A stretch of DNA of 64,000 nucleotides from positions 3,534,001 through 3,598,000 of the forward strand of contig NZ_CAAHFG010000001.1 in NCBI RefSeq assembly GCF_900890425.1, given 5' to 3'. Both the position numbers and the translations under genes were made by a program. Each line of letters begins with the position of its first letter. The stretch's first letter is position 1. This DNA is from Pontiella desulfatans. GTDB taxonomy: Bacteria > Verrucomicrobiota > Kiritimatiellia > Kiritimatiellales > Pontiellaceae. Of the stretch, positions 1 through 8,724 are shown piece after piece. Under the pieces are notes generated by a model that had not been told where the DNA came from, did not search any database, and was given only the letters and a program-made list of their open reading frames with translations.

Positions 1-1205
1 TGCAGCGCATGTCCTACGTCCAGCCCGCAGAGATCCTTTAGTGTCGGAAAAAGGTCAACCAGCTCTACGAGTGCCTGGGAGGTAGCCCCGTTCCCCGGCA
101 TTCCCGGCGCACGAATCATCAACGGAGTATTCGCGGAGGGTTCAAACAGCGTCGCCTTACCCCACAAAAAATGTTCTCCCAGCTGATAGCCGTGATCAGA
201 AGTGACTATGATGATGGTGTCCTCAAACCGGCCCAGCTCCCTCATCCGCTGAAGCAACAGCCCGATTTGAGCATCTGCAAACGAAATGCAGGCATGATAG
301 GCCTGAACATATTCAGCGGCGAGCAAATCGTTCGGCCGGGCAGGTTTAAACCCGTATGCAACGTACCGATTGTAGAGCGCAACTTCCGGAATATCGTCCC
401 AGTCGTTGAGGGGATTCTGCATAATCGGAACCTCATTGAGCGGATACATATCAAAATAGCGTTTAGGCGCCCAGAACGGGACATGCGGTTTGTGAATGCC
501 ACAAGCCATAAAAAAGGGTTTGTCTCCGTAGGGCTTCTCTTCCAGCCACTGGATGATCTGCCGGACGTTTTTGCCATCTTTCAGCTTTTCGTCATCCACA
601 TCGACCCACCCCTTTGATTTCGGGTTTTGATTATGGATTTTATTCTTCTTAAACCAGGCTTCAAATTTTTCGCGATCCGCATCGTTTTTGATTTCACCAT
701 GTTTTTTCACATAGTCACGGCACCGAATCTCTTTCCCCACATTGATCTCATTGTTGAACAGCTCAAACTGATGCCACGATCCTTCGGGAGCGGGTTTCCA
801 CGGAGCATGCGTTATCTTCCCCACGCCAGCCGTCCAATAGCCCTTATCCTGAAACACCTGCGGCAGGATTTTAACCCCGGGCCGCGTATCTTGAAGCTTG
901 GTCTCATTATCCAAAATGCGCGTGCTTTCCGGATAGAGCCCGCTCAAAAAAGAAGAGCGTGACGGCCCGCACACGGGATACTGCGCATAGGCCCGCTGAA
1001 AGTTAACCGACTCCGTCGCAAAGCGATCCATACAGGGGGTTTTGACCCCTTGAAACCCGTTGGCCTCCACGCGATTGCACAGGTCGTCGCAGACAATCAA
1101 CAATACATTGGGAGGCGTGGATTCCGAAGCGCCCGCTCGGACCCCTTGCAACACCAAAAATGCAACCCAACCCAACAAACCCACTTTATTTGCGAAAAAT
1201 CTCAT
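1..1205 (-). CDS. Sulfatase, iduronate-2-sulfatase-like (C-terminus cut by window edge)
   Basis: Exported S1-type sulfatase, expected to hydrolyse a sulfate ester on a glycan. My translation of the minus strand from the ATG at 1205 starts with a hydrophobic leader (about residues 1-25), then a metal-binding IVCDD segment near residue 37. The formylglycine site is C-G-P-S-R with the cysteine at residue 79. Downstream are GVGKITH, a CGIHKPHVPFWAPKRYF segment and DHGYQLGEHFLWGK. These follow the order and wording of the iduronate-2-sulfatase/BetC-like branch, not the usual GKWHLG arylsulfatases. About 401 codons are present and the frame is still open at base 1. It starts 16 bp after the stop of the 1222-3210 sulfatase, so the two are probably cotranscribed. 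The exact substrate cannot be read from sequence. Confidence 0.9.
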   Translation of the reverse strand, partial: MRFFANKVGLLGWVAFLVLQGVRAGASESTPPNVLLIVCDDLCNRVEANGFQGVKTPCMDRFATESVNFQRAYAQYPVCGPSRSSFLSGLYPESTRILDNETKLQDTRPGVKILPQVFQDKGYWTAGVGKITHAPWKPAPEGSWHQFELFNNEINVGKEIRCRDYVKKHGEIKNDADREKFEAWFKKNKIHNQNPKSKGWVDVDDEKLKDGKNVRQIIQWLEEKPYGDKPFFMACGIHKPHVPFWAPKRYFDMYPLNEVPIMQNPLNDWDDIPEVALYNRYVAYGFKPARPNDLLAAEYVQAYHACISFADAQIGLLLQRMRELGRFEDTIIIVTSDHGYQLGEHFLWGKATLFEPSANTPLMIRAPGMPGNGATSQALVELVDLFPTLKDLCGLDVGHAL

Positions 1206-1221
1206 CACCTCTCCACGGCAG

Positions 1222-3210
1222 TTATTCATTTATCTGGGAAACAGCAATCCGCTTGATCTCGCCTTTGATCCCTTTCTGAAGCGAAATGGGTTTCGGGGAA
1301 GTGCTCCGCGGCTTACCGAGCGTGAGGGGCGGCGGCACTTTACCCAACGGTTTGTAGTGATTCACAAACCACCCCGACTTTTCGGGGCGGCCATTCACTG
1401 ACAGCGAAAACGAGGAAGAGGCGTTATCAAACTGAACCACCACATGTGCCCGTTTCCCAAGCACAGAAAGATCGTCTCGGGCAATGTATGAAAATTTCCG
1501 GTTGTGATAACAGAAGTTCACCTTTCCATCCTGAACATAAAGCCATATTCCGTTGCTATCCCGGGTCTGGTTCAGCACCACCCCATCGGATTCCGCCTCA
1601 AAATCGAGTTCAAACCGAACGATGCCATAGCTCAGGTCCACATTTTTATTTTGGGGGAGCACCACCTGCTTTTCCGGGGTAAACGTGACCGAACCGGGCG
1701 TGTGCGTGAACTCCTTCTCCTGCTCCACCTCCCAGCGGCCCGGACGCGGATCAGGCACATCGAGCGTGAAGCCGAGTTTTTTCTTTTCCTTCTCCAGATC
1801 CCTCAACAGTGCTTTGCGCCGCTCGCTATATTCGGGATGGTTGATCAGGTTGTTTTTTTCCAGCGGATCGGTCCGTAAATCATATAACTCATCCAAATCT
1901 TTACGAAGAGGCGTCGTTGAAAGAAGAAAGTCGGGCGTACGCCACGCCACAATGGTCGGGAGCAATGGTTGCAGATCCCGGTTGTAGTTATAGAGAAACC
2001 CTTCGCGCCACCCGGCCCTGTTTCCGGCAAAGAGCGGCAGCATTGAGCTTCCCTGAATCGACGGAGGAATCTTCGCACCTGCGAGTTCCAGCAACGTCGG
2101 GGCGAGATCGATATTCAACACCATCTCGTCAATCGTTGCTCCGGGCGCAATCCGTTCTGGGTAACGAATCACCATCGGGATGCGAATCGAATCGTCATAC
2201 GCCACGCGTTTGTCGCTGCGCCCATGCTCGCCCAAAAGGTAGCCGTTATCACCGGCATAGACGATAAAGGTGTTATCCAGTTCGCCACGTTTTTCGAGCA
2301 GGTCAAGAATTTCGCCGATGCCTTCATCGACCGCTGCAACACACTGCAGATATTTTTTGCTGCGGCCGATGAATCCCGTCTTTTCATCCCAACCGAGCAG
2401 CTTCGTATTCGGTTCTGCAGATTCGAACTGCCCATTCACCATCACGGTCGGCCCCCAGGAAATCATTCCCTGCCACGCCGGCTTGCTTTCGCGGTTTTCC
2501 CTCAGCGTTTCCGGCGCGGGGAAATAGGCATCGGGGTACAGCTCTTTATGCCGCGTAGGCGGGTCGAACGGCTGGTGCACCGCCTTGTGCGACAGGTAGA
2601 GCATGAACGGCGCATCGCCGCGATCCATCTGAATGAACTCTTTCGCGTAGCGGTTCAGCACATCGGTCACATAGCCCGGCTCGCGAACCGGTGCTCCATT
2701 CACATTCAGGTTGTTGCCGACATACTTGCCCTGCCCCGAAAACATCGCCCAGAAATCAAATCCCGGGCGCGGATCATTGCCCTGCCCCATATGCCACTTG
2801 CCGATATATCCCGTATAATAGCCCGCATCGTGCAGATACTGCCCGAACGACGGAGTCTTCATCCAATCGCACTCGCGATGACTCTCGTTGTTCGAGACGC
2901 CATGCTTATGTGGATACATGCCAGTCAGAAACGATGCGCGCGAAGGCGCGCACATCGACAACGTCGTAAATGCGTTTTTAATATGCGCACCCTCATGACG
3001 CAGCCGATCCATATTCGGGGTTTTCAGAAAGGGATAAACCCCGGTAAACCCCATCGCATCCCAACGGTGGTCGTCCGTCAGGATAAACAAAATGTTCGGC
3101 CTGTCCTGAGCTTGTCGAAGCGGACGTTTCTCGCCGCCGCGCGCCGCGACCGAAGCAATCAGGAGCAGCCCGACAACAAGAAAACTTAACTTACTCAGAA
3201 GACGATTCAT
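1222..3210 (-). CDS. Secreted sulfatase with C-terminal LamG-like domain
   Basis: Exported S1 sulfatase of 662 residues. The start chosen is the ATG at 3210, eight codons inside the longest frame, because a classic signal peptide (NRLLSKLSFLVVGLLLIASVAA) begins there and GGGGTGG lies just upstream. The order is metal site LTDDHRWD (about residue 45), nucleophile motif C-A-P-S-R (Cys87), GYIGKWHMG and the late metal/Lys segment AGDNGYLLGEHG. The last ~150 residues resemble a concanavalin-like/LamG beta-sandwich (VRFELDFEAESDGVV...GIWLYVQDGKV), probably for carbohydrate binding. Residues 31-38 (LRQAQDRP, bases 3097-3120) look like an in-frame palindromic repeat inserted between signal peptide and catalytic domain; see findings. 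A truncated paralogue lies at 5251-5700. Confidence 0.93.
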   Translation of the reverse strand: MNRLLSKLSFLVVGLLLIASVAARGGEKRPLRQAQDRPNILFILTDDHRWDAMGFTGVYPFLKTPNMDRLRHEGAHIKNAFTTLSMCAPSRASFLTGMYPHKHGVSNNESHRECDWMKTPSFGQYLHDAGYYTGYIGKWHMGQGNDPRPGFDFWAMFSGQGKYVGNNLNVNGAPVREPGYVTDVLNRYAKEFIQMDRGDAPFMLYLSHKAVHQPFDPPTRHKELYPDAYFPAPETLRENRESKPAWQGMISWGPTVMVNGQFESAEPNTKLLGWDEKTGFIGRSKKYLQCVAAVDEGIGEILDLLEKRGELDNTFIVYAGDNGYLLGEHGRSDKRVAYDDSIRIPMVIRYPERIAPGATIDEMVLNIDLAPTLLELAGAKIPPSIQGSSMLPLFAGNRAGWREGFLYNYNRDLQPLLPTIVAWRTPDFLLSTTPLRKDLDELYDLRTDPLEKNNLINHPEYSERRKALLRDLEKEKKKLGFTLDVPDPRPGRWEVEQEKEFTHTPGSVTFTPEKQVVLPQNKNVDLSYGIVRFELDFEAESDGVVLNQTRDSNGIWLYVQDGKVNFCYHNRKFSYIARDDLSVLGKRAHVVVQFDNASSSFSLSVNGRPEKSGWFVNHYKPLGKVPPPLTLGKPRSTSPKPISLQKGIKGEIKRIAVSQINE
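3097..3120. repeat. 24-bp palindromic insert in sulfatase coding sequence
   Basis: The core TCCTGAGCTTGTCGAAG is a near-palindrome of the TTCGACAAGCTCAGGA type that occurs dispersed in many bacterial genomes. Here it is in frame. Removing it leaves GGEKRPNILFILTDD, the normal sulfatase N-terminus, and the residues RP appear on both sides as if duplicated. Confidence 0.75.
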
Positions 3211-3251
3211 ACCCACCCCGTTCCACTTCAACAACTGATATCTTCACATAC

Positions 3252-3292
3252 AAAACCCCGCTTGTGCCCGAACATCCAGGCACAAACAGGGG
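3252..3292 (-). terminator. Rho-independent terminator after the double-LamG gene
   Basis: Read on the minus strand, CCCC.TTGTGCC and GGCACAA.GGGG arms pair around a short loop and are followed by TTTT. It lies 24 bp past the stop of the 3316-5184 gene and upstream of the next sulfatase, so it should separate the two transcription units. Confidence 0.7.
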
Positions 3293-3315
3293 CAATCCAA
3301 GTGAGACAACGATTC

Positions 3316-5184
3316 TTATTCTACCAGCAGTTTAATGAACAGTTCGTCGTCCGCGGTTCCAACCGCATTGGTGTAGCTGCCCAGCTCTCCGCTCTCGTCG
3401 GTGATCGCAACGGGCCCGGTATTGGTTCCCCAACTGCCCCCGGCCAGATTGCTGGTTGTGAGCACATAATACTGCAGGGCGTTGTCGCCAACTATCGAGA
3501 ACAGGTAGTCCCCGGAATCAAACGAAGGCTGCGTTCCGATATCCCCCGAATTGGTCGGATTTCCGCCAAAGATATATTCGCCCCAGTCGGTGAGTTCATC
3601 GTTGTCCGCATTGGCGGATGGGTCGCCGGAAAGATCGTACTTATCGACAAACTTATCAAACCCGCTCGGGTCGACCACGACCGCGGAATAAACCAGCAAC
3701 TCGGACTCACCCAGGGCCCGGGTGACCAGGCGAACCTCATCCATGTAGCGGACCGCCTGAGTGCTTGAAGGACCATTCAATAAAAAAGCATTCGTTGTAT
3801 TCTGAATAGAGTTTACCCCGGCAATGGTTTTCTCAGCGCTCAACAGATCCCCACCATCGGTCAGGTTCTGGTAATAGAGCGTCACCGCCGTGTTGCTCAC
3901 ACCCGGTGTCACGACGGCTCCAATGTAATAATCAACCGACCCCGTAAAGGAGTTCGTTCCATCCAGCTTGGCCTTCCCGGTCGCCCAATTGGTGATGGCT
4001 GTATCCCATATCCCAAAGATAAGGTCACCCGTTCCTTCATGAAGCGTTACACGCCACTCTTCAGCCTTTGAAGCAACCACCTGAAAACCATTCCCTGTCG
4101 TTGGCGTTACAAACGCTTCGAACGAAAAGGCGTTAGATCCGAAATCGAACAGGTTCGTATCGTCAACGGACCAGTGATTCCCCTTGGCATTAAAAAAAGA
4201 AACCCCGGCGTTCGTCACCCCGCTCTGAGGGATGGTCGGCAAATACACGCCGTCGCCGGTGGAAGGACGAGCCACTCCCTTTGGATAGTCGGCACCGCCA
4301 GTAGGAGCCCCCGCAATCAGCTGCGTCAGGTCCAATCCGTTTCCGCTGGAATCATTCGTAACGGCGCCCGGTTCGAAACGCCAATAGCCGAGTTCGGGCA
4401 CTGTCGCAAGCAACTCGGACCGGCTCAGCGCCCCGGAGCTCAGGCGCACCTCATCCATGTAGCGGACAGCCTTGTTGTTTGCAGGACCATTCAGCAAGAA
4501 AGAATTCGTTGTGTTCTGAATGGCAGTCACCCCGGCGATGGTTCTCTCAGCGCTCAACAGATCCCCGCCATCGGTCAGGTTCTGGTAATAGAGCGTTACC
4601 GCAGTATTGCTCACACCCGGTGTCACGACGGCTCCAATATAATAATCAACCGATCCCGTAAAAGAGGTCGTCCCATCCAGCCTGGCCTGCGCAGTCGCCC
4701 AGTTGCTGATGGCTGTATCCCATACCCACAGGATAAGATCGCCAGTTAGTTCATTAACCGTTACGCGCCACTCTTCTCCCTTTGAAGCAACAATTTGAAA
4801 CCCACTCCCTGTCGTTGGCGTCATAAACGCTTCGAATGAAAAGGCGTTGGTTCCGAAATCAAACAGGTTTGTATCGGCAACGGCCCAATGGTTCCCCTTG
4901 GCACTGAAAAAAGAAACCCCGGCGTTCGTCACGCCGCTCTGAGGGATAGTCGGCAGATACGAGCCTTCTCCGGACTCATTACGATCCACCCCTTTTGGGA
5001 AGTCGATACCGGCTCCGCCAGAGGCACCCACAATCAGCTGCGTCACATCCAACCCGTTCCCGCTGGAATCATTCGTAACAGCACCCGGCTCGAAACGCCA
5101 GAATCCCACCGTCCCTGCACTCAACTGAGCTGCCGCACAACCAACCAGCCCGAACAAGGCTGCTTTTCTGAATAACGATCTCAT
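3316..5184 (-). CDS. Secreted protein with two tandem LamG-like domains
   Basis: Exported protein of 622 residues with no recognised catalytic motif. The start at 5184 (17 codons inside the longest frame) is set by AAGGAG five bases upstream and by a signal peptide ending near LSAG. Two LamG-type beta-sandwich units of about 238 residues follow, both opening with GxWRFEPGAVTNDSSGNGLD and containing NLFDFGxNAFSFEAFxTPTTG. The DNA repeat unit is 714 bp (about 3700-4413 and 4414-5100), so this is a recent internal duplication. The C-terminal ~110 residues (DLSGDPSANADNDELTDWGEYIFGG...) are a dockerin-like/calcium-binding-style tail common in secreted PVC proteins. Its likely job is carbohydrate binding or surface attachment. 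Promoter module A lies 67 bp upstream. The leader GGAGAATGAGATGA is shared with two other genes in the window. Confidence 0.88.
   Translation of the reverse strand: MRSLFRKAALFGLVGCAAAQLSAGTVGFWRFEPGAVTNDSSGNGLDVTQLIVGASGGAGIDFPKGVDRNESGEGSYLPTIPQSGVTNAGVSFFSAKGNHWAVADTNLFDFGTNAFSFEAFMTPTTGSGFQIVASKGEEWRVTVNELTGDLILWVWDTAISNWATAQARLDGTTSFTGSVDYYIGAVVTPGVSNTAVTLYYQNLTDGGDLLSAERTIAGVTAIQNTTNSFLLNGPANNKAVRYMDEVRLSSGALSRSELLATVPELGYWRFEPGAVTNDSSGNGLDLTQLIAGAPTGGADYPKGVARPSTGDGVYLPTIPQSGVTNAGVSFFNAKGNHWSVDDTNLFDFGSNAFSFEAFVTPTTGNGFQVVASKAEEWRVTLHEGTGDLIFGIWDTAITNWATGKAKLDGTNSFTGSVDYYIGAVVTPGVSNTAVTLYYQNLTDGGDLLSAEKTIAGVNSIQNTTNAFLLNGPSSTQAVRYMDEVRLVTRALGESELLVYSAVVVDPSGFDKFVDKYDLSGDPSANADNDELTDWGEYIFGGNPTNSGDIGTQPSFDSGDYLFSIVGDNALQYYVLTTSNLAGGSWGTNTGPVAITDESGELGSYTNAVGTADDELFIKLLVE
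3700..5100 (-). repeat. 714-bp tandem duplication inside the double-LamG gene
   Basis: Two units of 714 bp (238 codons, in frame) lie head to tail, for example the CGGCGTTCGTCAC segment at 4206 and again at 4920. Encoded residues are mostly identical between units, which suggests recent duplication. Unit boundaries are approximate. Confidence 0.85.
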
Positions 5185-5250
5185 CTCATTCTCCTTTTGC
5201 TTATGTTTTTGCAACACGCTCCGATGGCGCTGCACCTATCATTCGAGCGT

Positions 5251-5320
5251 TTAAGATAACAATGGAATGGGGCCGAAAACAGGAACGTTATGTTGAATGC
5301 GGGTGTTGATATGTTTATTC
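5251..5320 (-). promoter_or_regulatory. Promoter module copy A
   Basis: One of six copies of a shared element. On the minus strand it opens with TGAATAAACATATCAACACC and ATTCAACATAACG. Hexamer TTCCTG follows, then 17 bp, then TTGTTA (bases 5257-5262). It points at the double-LamG gene, whose ATG is at 5184, giving an expected leader of about 65 bases. Its outer edge lies directly against the break point of the sulfatase remnant. Confidence 0.65.
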
Positions 5321-5586
5321 AGCGACAATTTTCGGAACGCTGGGGTTTTCATCCAGTCACATTCGCGGTGGCTCTCGTTGTTCGAGACGCCATGCTTGTG
5401 CGGATACATCCCGGTCAGAAACGAGGCCCGCGAGGGCGCGCACATCGAGAGCGTCACATACGCGTTTTTCATATACGCGCCCTCGGCGCGCAGCCGATCC
5501 ATATTCGGGGTTTTCAGAAAGGGATAAACCCCGGTAAACCCCATCGCATCCCAACGGTGATCATCCGTCAGGATAAACAGGATATT

Positions 5587-5610
5587 CGGCCTGTCCTGAG
5601 CTTGTCGAAG
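5587..5610. repeat. 24-bp palindromic insert, copy in sulfatase remnant
   Basis: Same 24 bases as at 3097-3120 (core TCCTGAGCTTGTCGAAG), in frame and encoding LRQAQDRP. It was inherited by duplication, since flanking codons are shared too. Confidence 0.8.
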
Positions 5611-5767
5611 CGGACGTTTCTCTCCGCCCCGCGCGGCGACCGAAGTCATCAGGACAAACCCGATAACAAGAAAACTTAATTTACTCAAAAAACGATTCAT
5701 ATCCACTCCATTCAACTTCAACAAATGACCAAATATCCCCTTATTAAACAGTAGCCAGTCGAAGCTG

Positions 5768-5812
5768 TTTTTTGACCGCAAAGACGCGAAGATTCAAAGG
5801 GATAGAGCCTGC
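5768..5812. repeat. GACCGC/GACGCGA-type interspersed repeat, copy 1
   Basis: The stretch TTTTGACCGCAAAGACGCGA followed by CAAAG and TAGAGCCTG recurs almost unchanged at 19321-19362. In both places it lies on the outer side of a promoter module (A and B). It resembles the low-complexity CGCAAAGACGC repeats seen between genes in PVC genomes. No function is assigned. Confidence 0.6.
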
Positions 5813-5826
5813 ATTCCCCCTAAACC

Positions 5827-7344
5827 TTACAGAGAGGCTTTGCGCTCGGATTCGGTTGCCCGGATGCTCTGGAATTGCGCCTTCAGCTGCTCAACCACTT
5901 CGGGGAACTGGTCGATCACGTTGTTGCTCTCCATCGGATCTTTATCAAGCTGATAGAGACCGGGTGCCAATTCTTTTTTGTTTGAACGCTTGATCAGAAG
6001 CTCCGACATTTCATCATTTCGTCCTTCAATGTATTTCCAGTTGTCCATACACAGCGCCTTAACCCCATGCACGTTATTCAACACGGCATGCTTACGCATC
6101 GGGCCGGCGTGGTTGCAACGCGAAATTTCATCGGCAAAGCTGAAGCTGTCGGGCGCATCGTCGAACCCGCTGACCGGCTTGCCGGTCACGATATGCTGGA
6201 GCGTGGAATAGATATCCGCCAAGCTGACGAGGCGGTCCGACACCTGCCCCGCTTGCACCTGCCCCGGCCAGCGTACGATAAACGGAACCCGCACGCCGCC
6301 TTCCCAGATGGTATGTTTATCGCCCCTGCGCTCGCCATTGATCTTCAACCCGGCATCGATCGCGAACCGCTCCGGCCGGCCCTTACCGCCGGTATCGCTA
6401 CCGTTGTCGGCCGAAAAGATAAACAGCGTATTATCCAGCTCGCCGGCATAAGCCAGCGCATCCATCACTTCGCCGACGGAGTGATCCAGCTCCTGAATAA
6501 AGTCGCCATAAGCACCGACCGGACTGGTGCCGCGGAACTGGGCAGACGGCTCAATCGGATGATGCACTGCAGCGGCGGCAAAATAGAGAAACATCGGCTG
6601 ATCAGGATATTCCTCAATAGAGGATCGTATCCATTTGCGGGCGCGGGCGTTGAGATCCTGCGTCACCTTTTCCCGCTGTCGCTGCGGCGCATCGTAGCCG
6701 GCATACTGGCTGCCGTAAAAACTCTTGGAATACGGATTCACCCGGCGCGAACGCAATCCATAAATCCCGTCGTTTTCCATGTAGATGCGCGTTTGGTCGT
6801 CCAAGTTGTTAGGCAGTCCAAAATGATAGTGAAAGCCGATATCGTTCGGTCCCGGCGAAACATGTTCAAGCGCGGCATAATTACGCGTCTTAACCTCACG
6901 AGTGTAGCCCAGATGCCACTTACCAATGTGCGCCGTACGGTAGCCCTGCTCCTGAAGCATCATCGCCACCGTGCGCCGTCCCTCTTCGATCAGCAGCGGA
7001 TCGCCGGGGTTCACCACGCCGGACTTGAGCCGCCCACGCCAGGCATAGCGCCCGGTCAACATCGCATAGCGCGTCGGCGAACAGACCGAACCCGGCGCAT
7101 AGGCCTCGGTGAAGAGCATGCCGTCCTTCGCCAGCTGATTGAGGCGTGGCGTCCGCACCAACTGCTCATCTGCGCCGTAGGCGTTGATGCACCCCGTCCC
7201 GAAGTCGTCAGCCAGAAATACGACAATATTCGGCTTATCGGTACGCTTTTTGCCAGAGGCCGGAATCCTGTTTTCACCCGGCACCACCTGCCCTGTTGAA
7301 ATCAGAGCCGGAAACACCAACAAACCCAATAGTACGCATTTCAT
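5827..7344 (-). CDS. Secreted arylsulfatase-type sulfatase
   Basis: Exported S1 sulfatase of 505 residues. The ATG at 7344 is preferred over the two earlier ones because GAGGA sits five bases before it and the signal peptide (KCVLLGLLVFPALISTG) then starts cleanly. Motifs in order are FLADDFGTG (about residue 45), C-S-P-T-R with Cys88, HIGKWHLGY, and SADNGSDTGGKGRPE, followed by a WEGGVRVPFIVRWPG segment. It is a close relative of the sulfatase at 11649-13178 (both have PTRYxxLTGRYxWR and RxGVVN). It is the last gene of the 19.2->5.8 kb run, 27 bp after the stop of its upstream neighbour. The sulfate position attacked is unknown. Confidence 0.93.
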   Translation of the reverse strand: MKCVLLGLLVFPALISTGQVVPGENRIPASGKKRTDKPNIVVFLADDFGTGCINAYGADEQLVRTPRLNQLAKDGMLFTEAYAPGSVCSPTRYAMLTGRYAWRGRLKSGVVNPGDPLLIEEGRRTVAMMLQEQGYRTAHIGKWHLGYTREVKTRNYAALEHVSPGPNDIGFHYHFGLPNNLDDQTRIYMENDGIYGLRSRRVNPYSKSFYGSQYAGYDAPQRQREKVTQDLNARARKWIRSSIEEYPDQPMFLYFAAAAVHHPIEPSAQFRGTSPVGAYGDFIQELDHSVGEVMDALAYAGELDNTLFIFSADNGSDTGGKGRPERFAIDAGLKINGERRGDKHTIWEGGVRVPFIVRWPGQVQAGQVSDRLVSLADIYSTLQHIVTGKPVSGFDDAPDSFSFADEISRCNHAGPMRKHAVLNNVHGVKALCMDNWKYIEGRNDEMSELLIKRSNKKELAPGLYQLDKDPMESNNVIDQFPEVVEQLKAQFQSIRATESERKASL

Positions 7345-7371
7345 ATTCCTCGGTTTCATCATCTCAACCCC

Positions 7372-8724
7372 TCATTTCTTCGCTTTTTTATTTTTCTTAT
7401 TTTTCCCCGCAACCCACTGTTTTGATCCTTCGGAGGGATCGCCCATTTCCGCGAACCAGGCATGGTATAGGTTCTGCAGTTCCTGCAGCTTCTCGGGATG
7501 CGCATCCTTGAGATTATTGGCCTCGGCAATATCGTTCGATAGATCGTAGAGACCAACCTTTCCGAGGGTGAATACAAGTTTCCAGTCCCCCTTCCTGACC
7601 GCCCACTTGCCATCACTGCCGCCGCACCAGTAAAGCGCATCGTGGATCTTTTTGCTTTTCCCGGTCAGTGCCGGAAGGATGTTTTTTCCATCGAAAGGTT
7701 TGGAGCCGGGCAGTGCCTCCAGCCCCGCAGCAACCAGCGAGGTTGGCAGAATATCCGTCGACCAAACCGGCACATCGCACGTGGTTCCCGCCTGTAACCT
7801 GCCTGGCCACGAAACAATGAAGGGAACGCGGATACCGCCTTCACGGACCTGATGTTTAGCGCCGCTCAGCGGAGCGTTACTGGCTTTCATCCCGTAGTCA
7901 CCCCCGTTGTCGCTCAGGTAAAAAATGAGTGTGTTTTCATACACGCCGGCCTCTTTCAGCGCCTTGACGATTTCGCCAACGCCGAGGTCGAGATGGTAAA
8001 GCATCGCCATAAGAATATCTCGCTTCTCATCGCCCGTGTTATACCGTGCGATATCCTCCGCCGGTGCTTGCGCGGGCGAATGCACTGCGTTGTAGGCCAC
8101 GTAGGCAAAGAACGGCCCGTCGCTTTCGCGCTTGATAAAATTGACGGCCTCCCGGGTGATGAGAGTCGTCAGATAGCCCTCCTCATTCTCCGCAGCATCC
8201 AGGTTCCGATAGATTGGGTGCACCCGTCCTTTATCCGTCTTCGGTTTCAGATGAAAGTAGTCATGCGCCCCGCGTTCCATAAAACCGTAGAAATAGTCGA
8301 ACCCACGATTGAGCGCGTGATAGTCCATCGTCAGACCAAGGTGCCATTTCCCGAACGCACCGCTGCGGTAGCCCCCCTGCTTCAAGTGCATCGGGAACCA
8401 GGTTTCATCGAGCGGCATGCCCGATCCGCCCTGCCGGGCGGTATAAATTCCGAATCGTTGCTGATAGCGGCCGGTGATCAGCCCGGCGCGCGTCGGCGAG
8501 CAGACGTAGCCCGAGGCATAGCCCGCCGAGCAGACGACGCCCGATTTTGCCAGCTGATCAATGTTCGGCGTCTGGACCTCCTTTGGAGAGTGAGGATTAT
8601 AGCTCACATCGGCATAGCCCTGATCGTCCGAAACAATCACAACAATATTCGGTCTGGAATCCCCAGCCCCTGCTGATAACGAAACCAACACGCCTGCGAT
8701 GAATAAATAAATTACTTTTTTCAT
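7372..8724 (-). CDS. Secreted sulfatase, translationally coupled
   Basis: Exported S1 sulfatase of 450 residues. The longest frame runs 62 codons further upstream into the preceding gene. The real start is the ATG at 8724, which follows AAGGAGTGG and begins a signal peptide (KKVIYLFIAGVLVSLSAGA). That ATG overlaps the stop of the upstream sulfatase as ATGA, so translation of the two is probably coupled. Motifs are VSDDQGYAD (about residue 32), C-S-P-T-R with Cys75, AFGKWHLGL, and LSDNGGDYGMKASNAPLSGAKH with REGGIRVPFIVSWPG. The tail KNKKNKKAKK is strongly basic. No extra domain follows the sulfatase fold. Confidence 0.93.
   Translation of the reverse strand: MKKVIYLFIAGVLVSLSAGAGDSRPNIVVIVSDDQGYADVSYNPHSPKEVQTPNIDQLAKSGVVCSAGYASGYVCSPTRAGLITGRYQQRFGIYTARQGGSGMPLDETWFPMHLKQGGYRSGAFGKWHLGLTMDYHALNRGFDYFYGFMERGAHDYFHLKPKTDKGRVHPIYRNLDAAENEEGYLTTLITREAVNFIKRESDGPFFAYVAYNAVHSPAQAPAEDIARYNTGDEKRDILMAMLYHLDLGVGEIVKALKEAGVYENTLIFYLSDNGGDYGMKASNAPLSGAKHQVREGGIRVPFIVSWPGRLQAGTTCDVPVWSTDILPTSLVAAGLEALPGSKPFDGKNILPALTGKSKKIHDALYWCGGSDGKWAVRKGDWKLVFTLGKVGLYDLSNDIAEANNLKDAHPEKLQELQNLYHAWFAEMGDPSEGSKQWVAGKNKKNKKAKK

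Larger units (their letters stand above)
5251..5700 (-). pseudogene. Truncated sulfatase remnant (5' end only)
   Basis: From the ATG at 5700 the first ~122 codons match the sulfatase at 1222-3210 closely, including the signal peptide, the LRQAQDRP insert, LTDDHRWD and the C-A-P-S-R nucleophile site. Similarity stops abruptly after DWMKTPAF at about base 5335. About 12 bases later the frame enters promoter module A and ends in its TAA at 5251. About 30 bp upstream of the ATG are also similar in both copies, so the duplication included the 5' flank. Without the alpha/beta sulfatase core it cannot be an enzyme. A short secreted peptide could still be made, but I see no reason to expect function. 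Confidence 0.85.

Noticed and set aside
3700-5100. CRISPR-like or satellite array
   Set aside because: The repeats are two long in-frame protein-coding units, not short direct repeats with spacers. No CRISPR array was seen anywhere in the window.
6067-7299. 410-codon plus-strand frame, and similar long frames at 23497-24813, 40314-41672 and 11682-13025
   Set aside because: All lie opposite well-supported sulfatase or aldehyde dehydrogenase genes and lack start signals or recognisable motifs.
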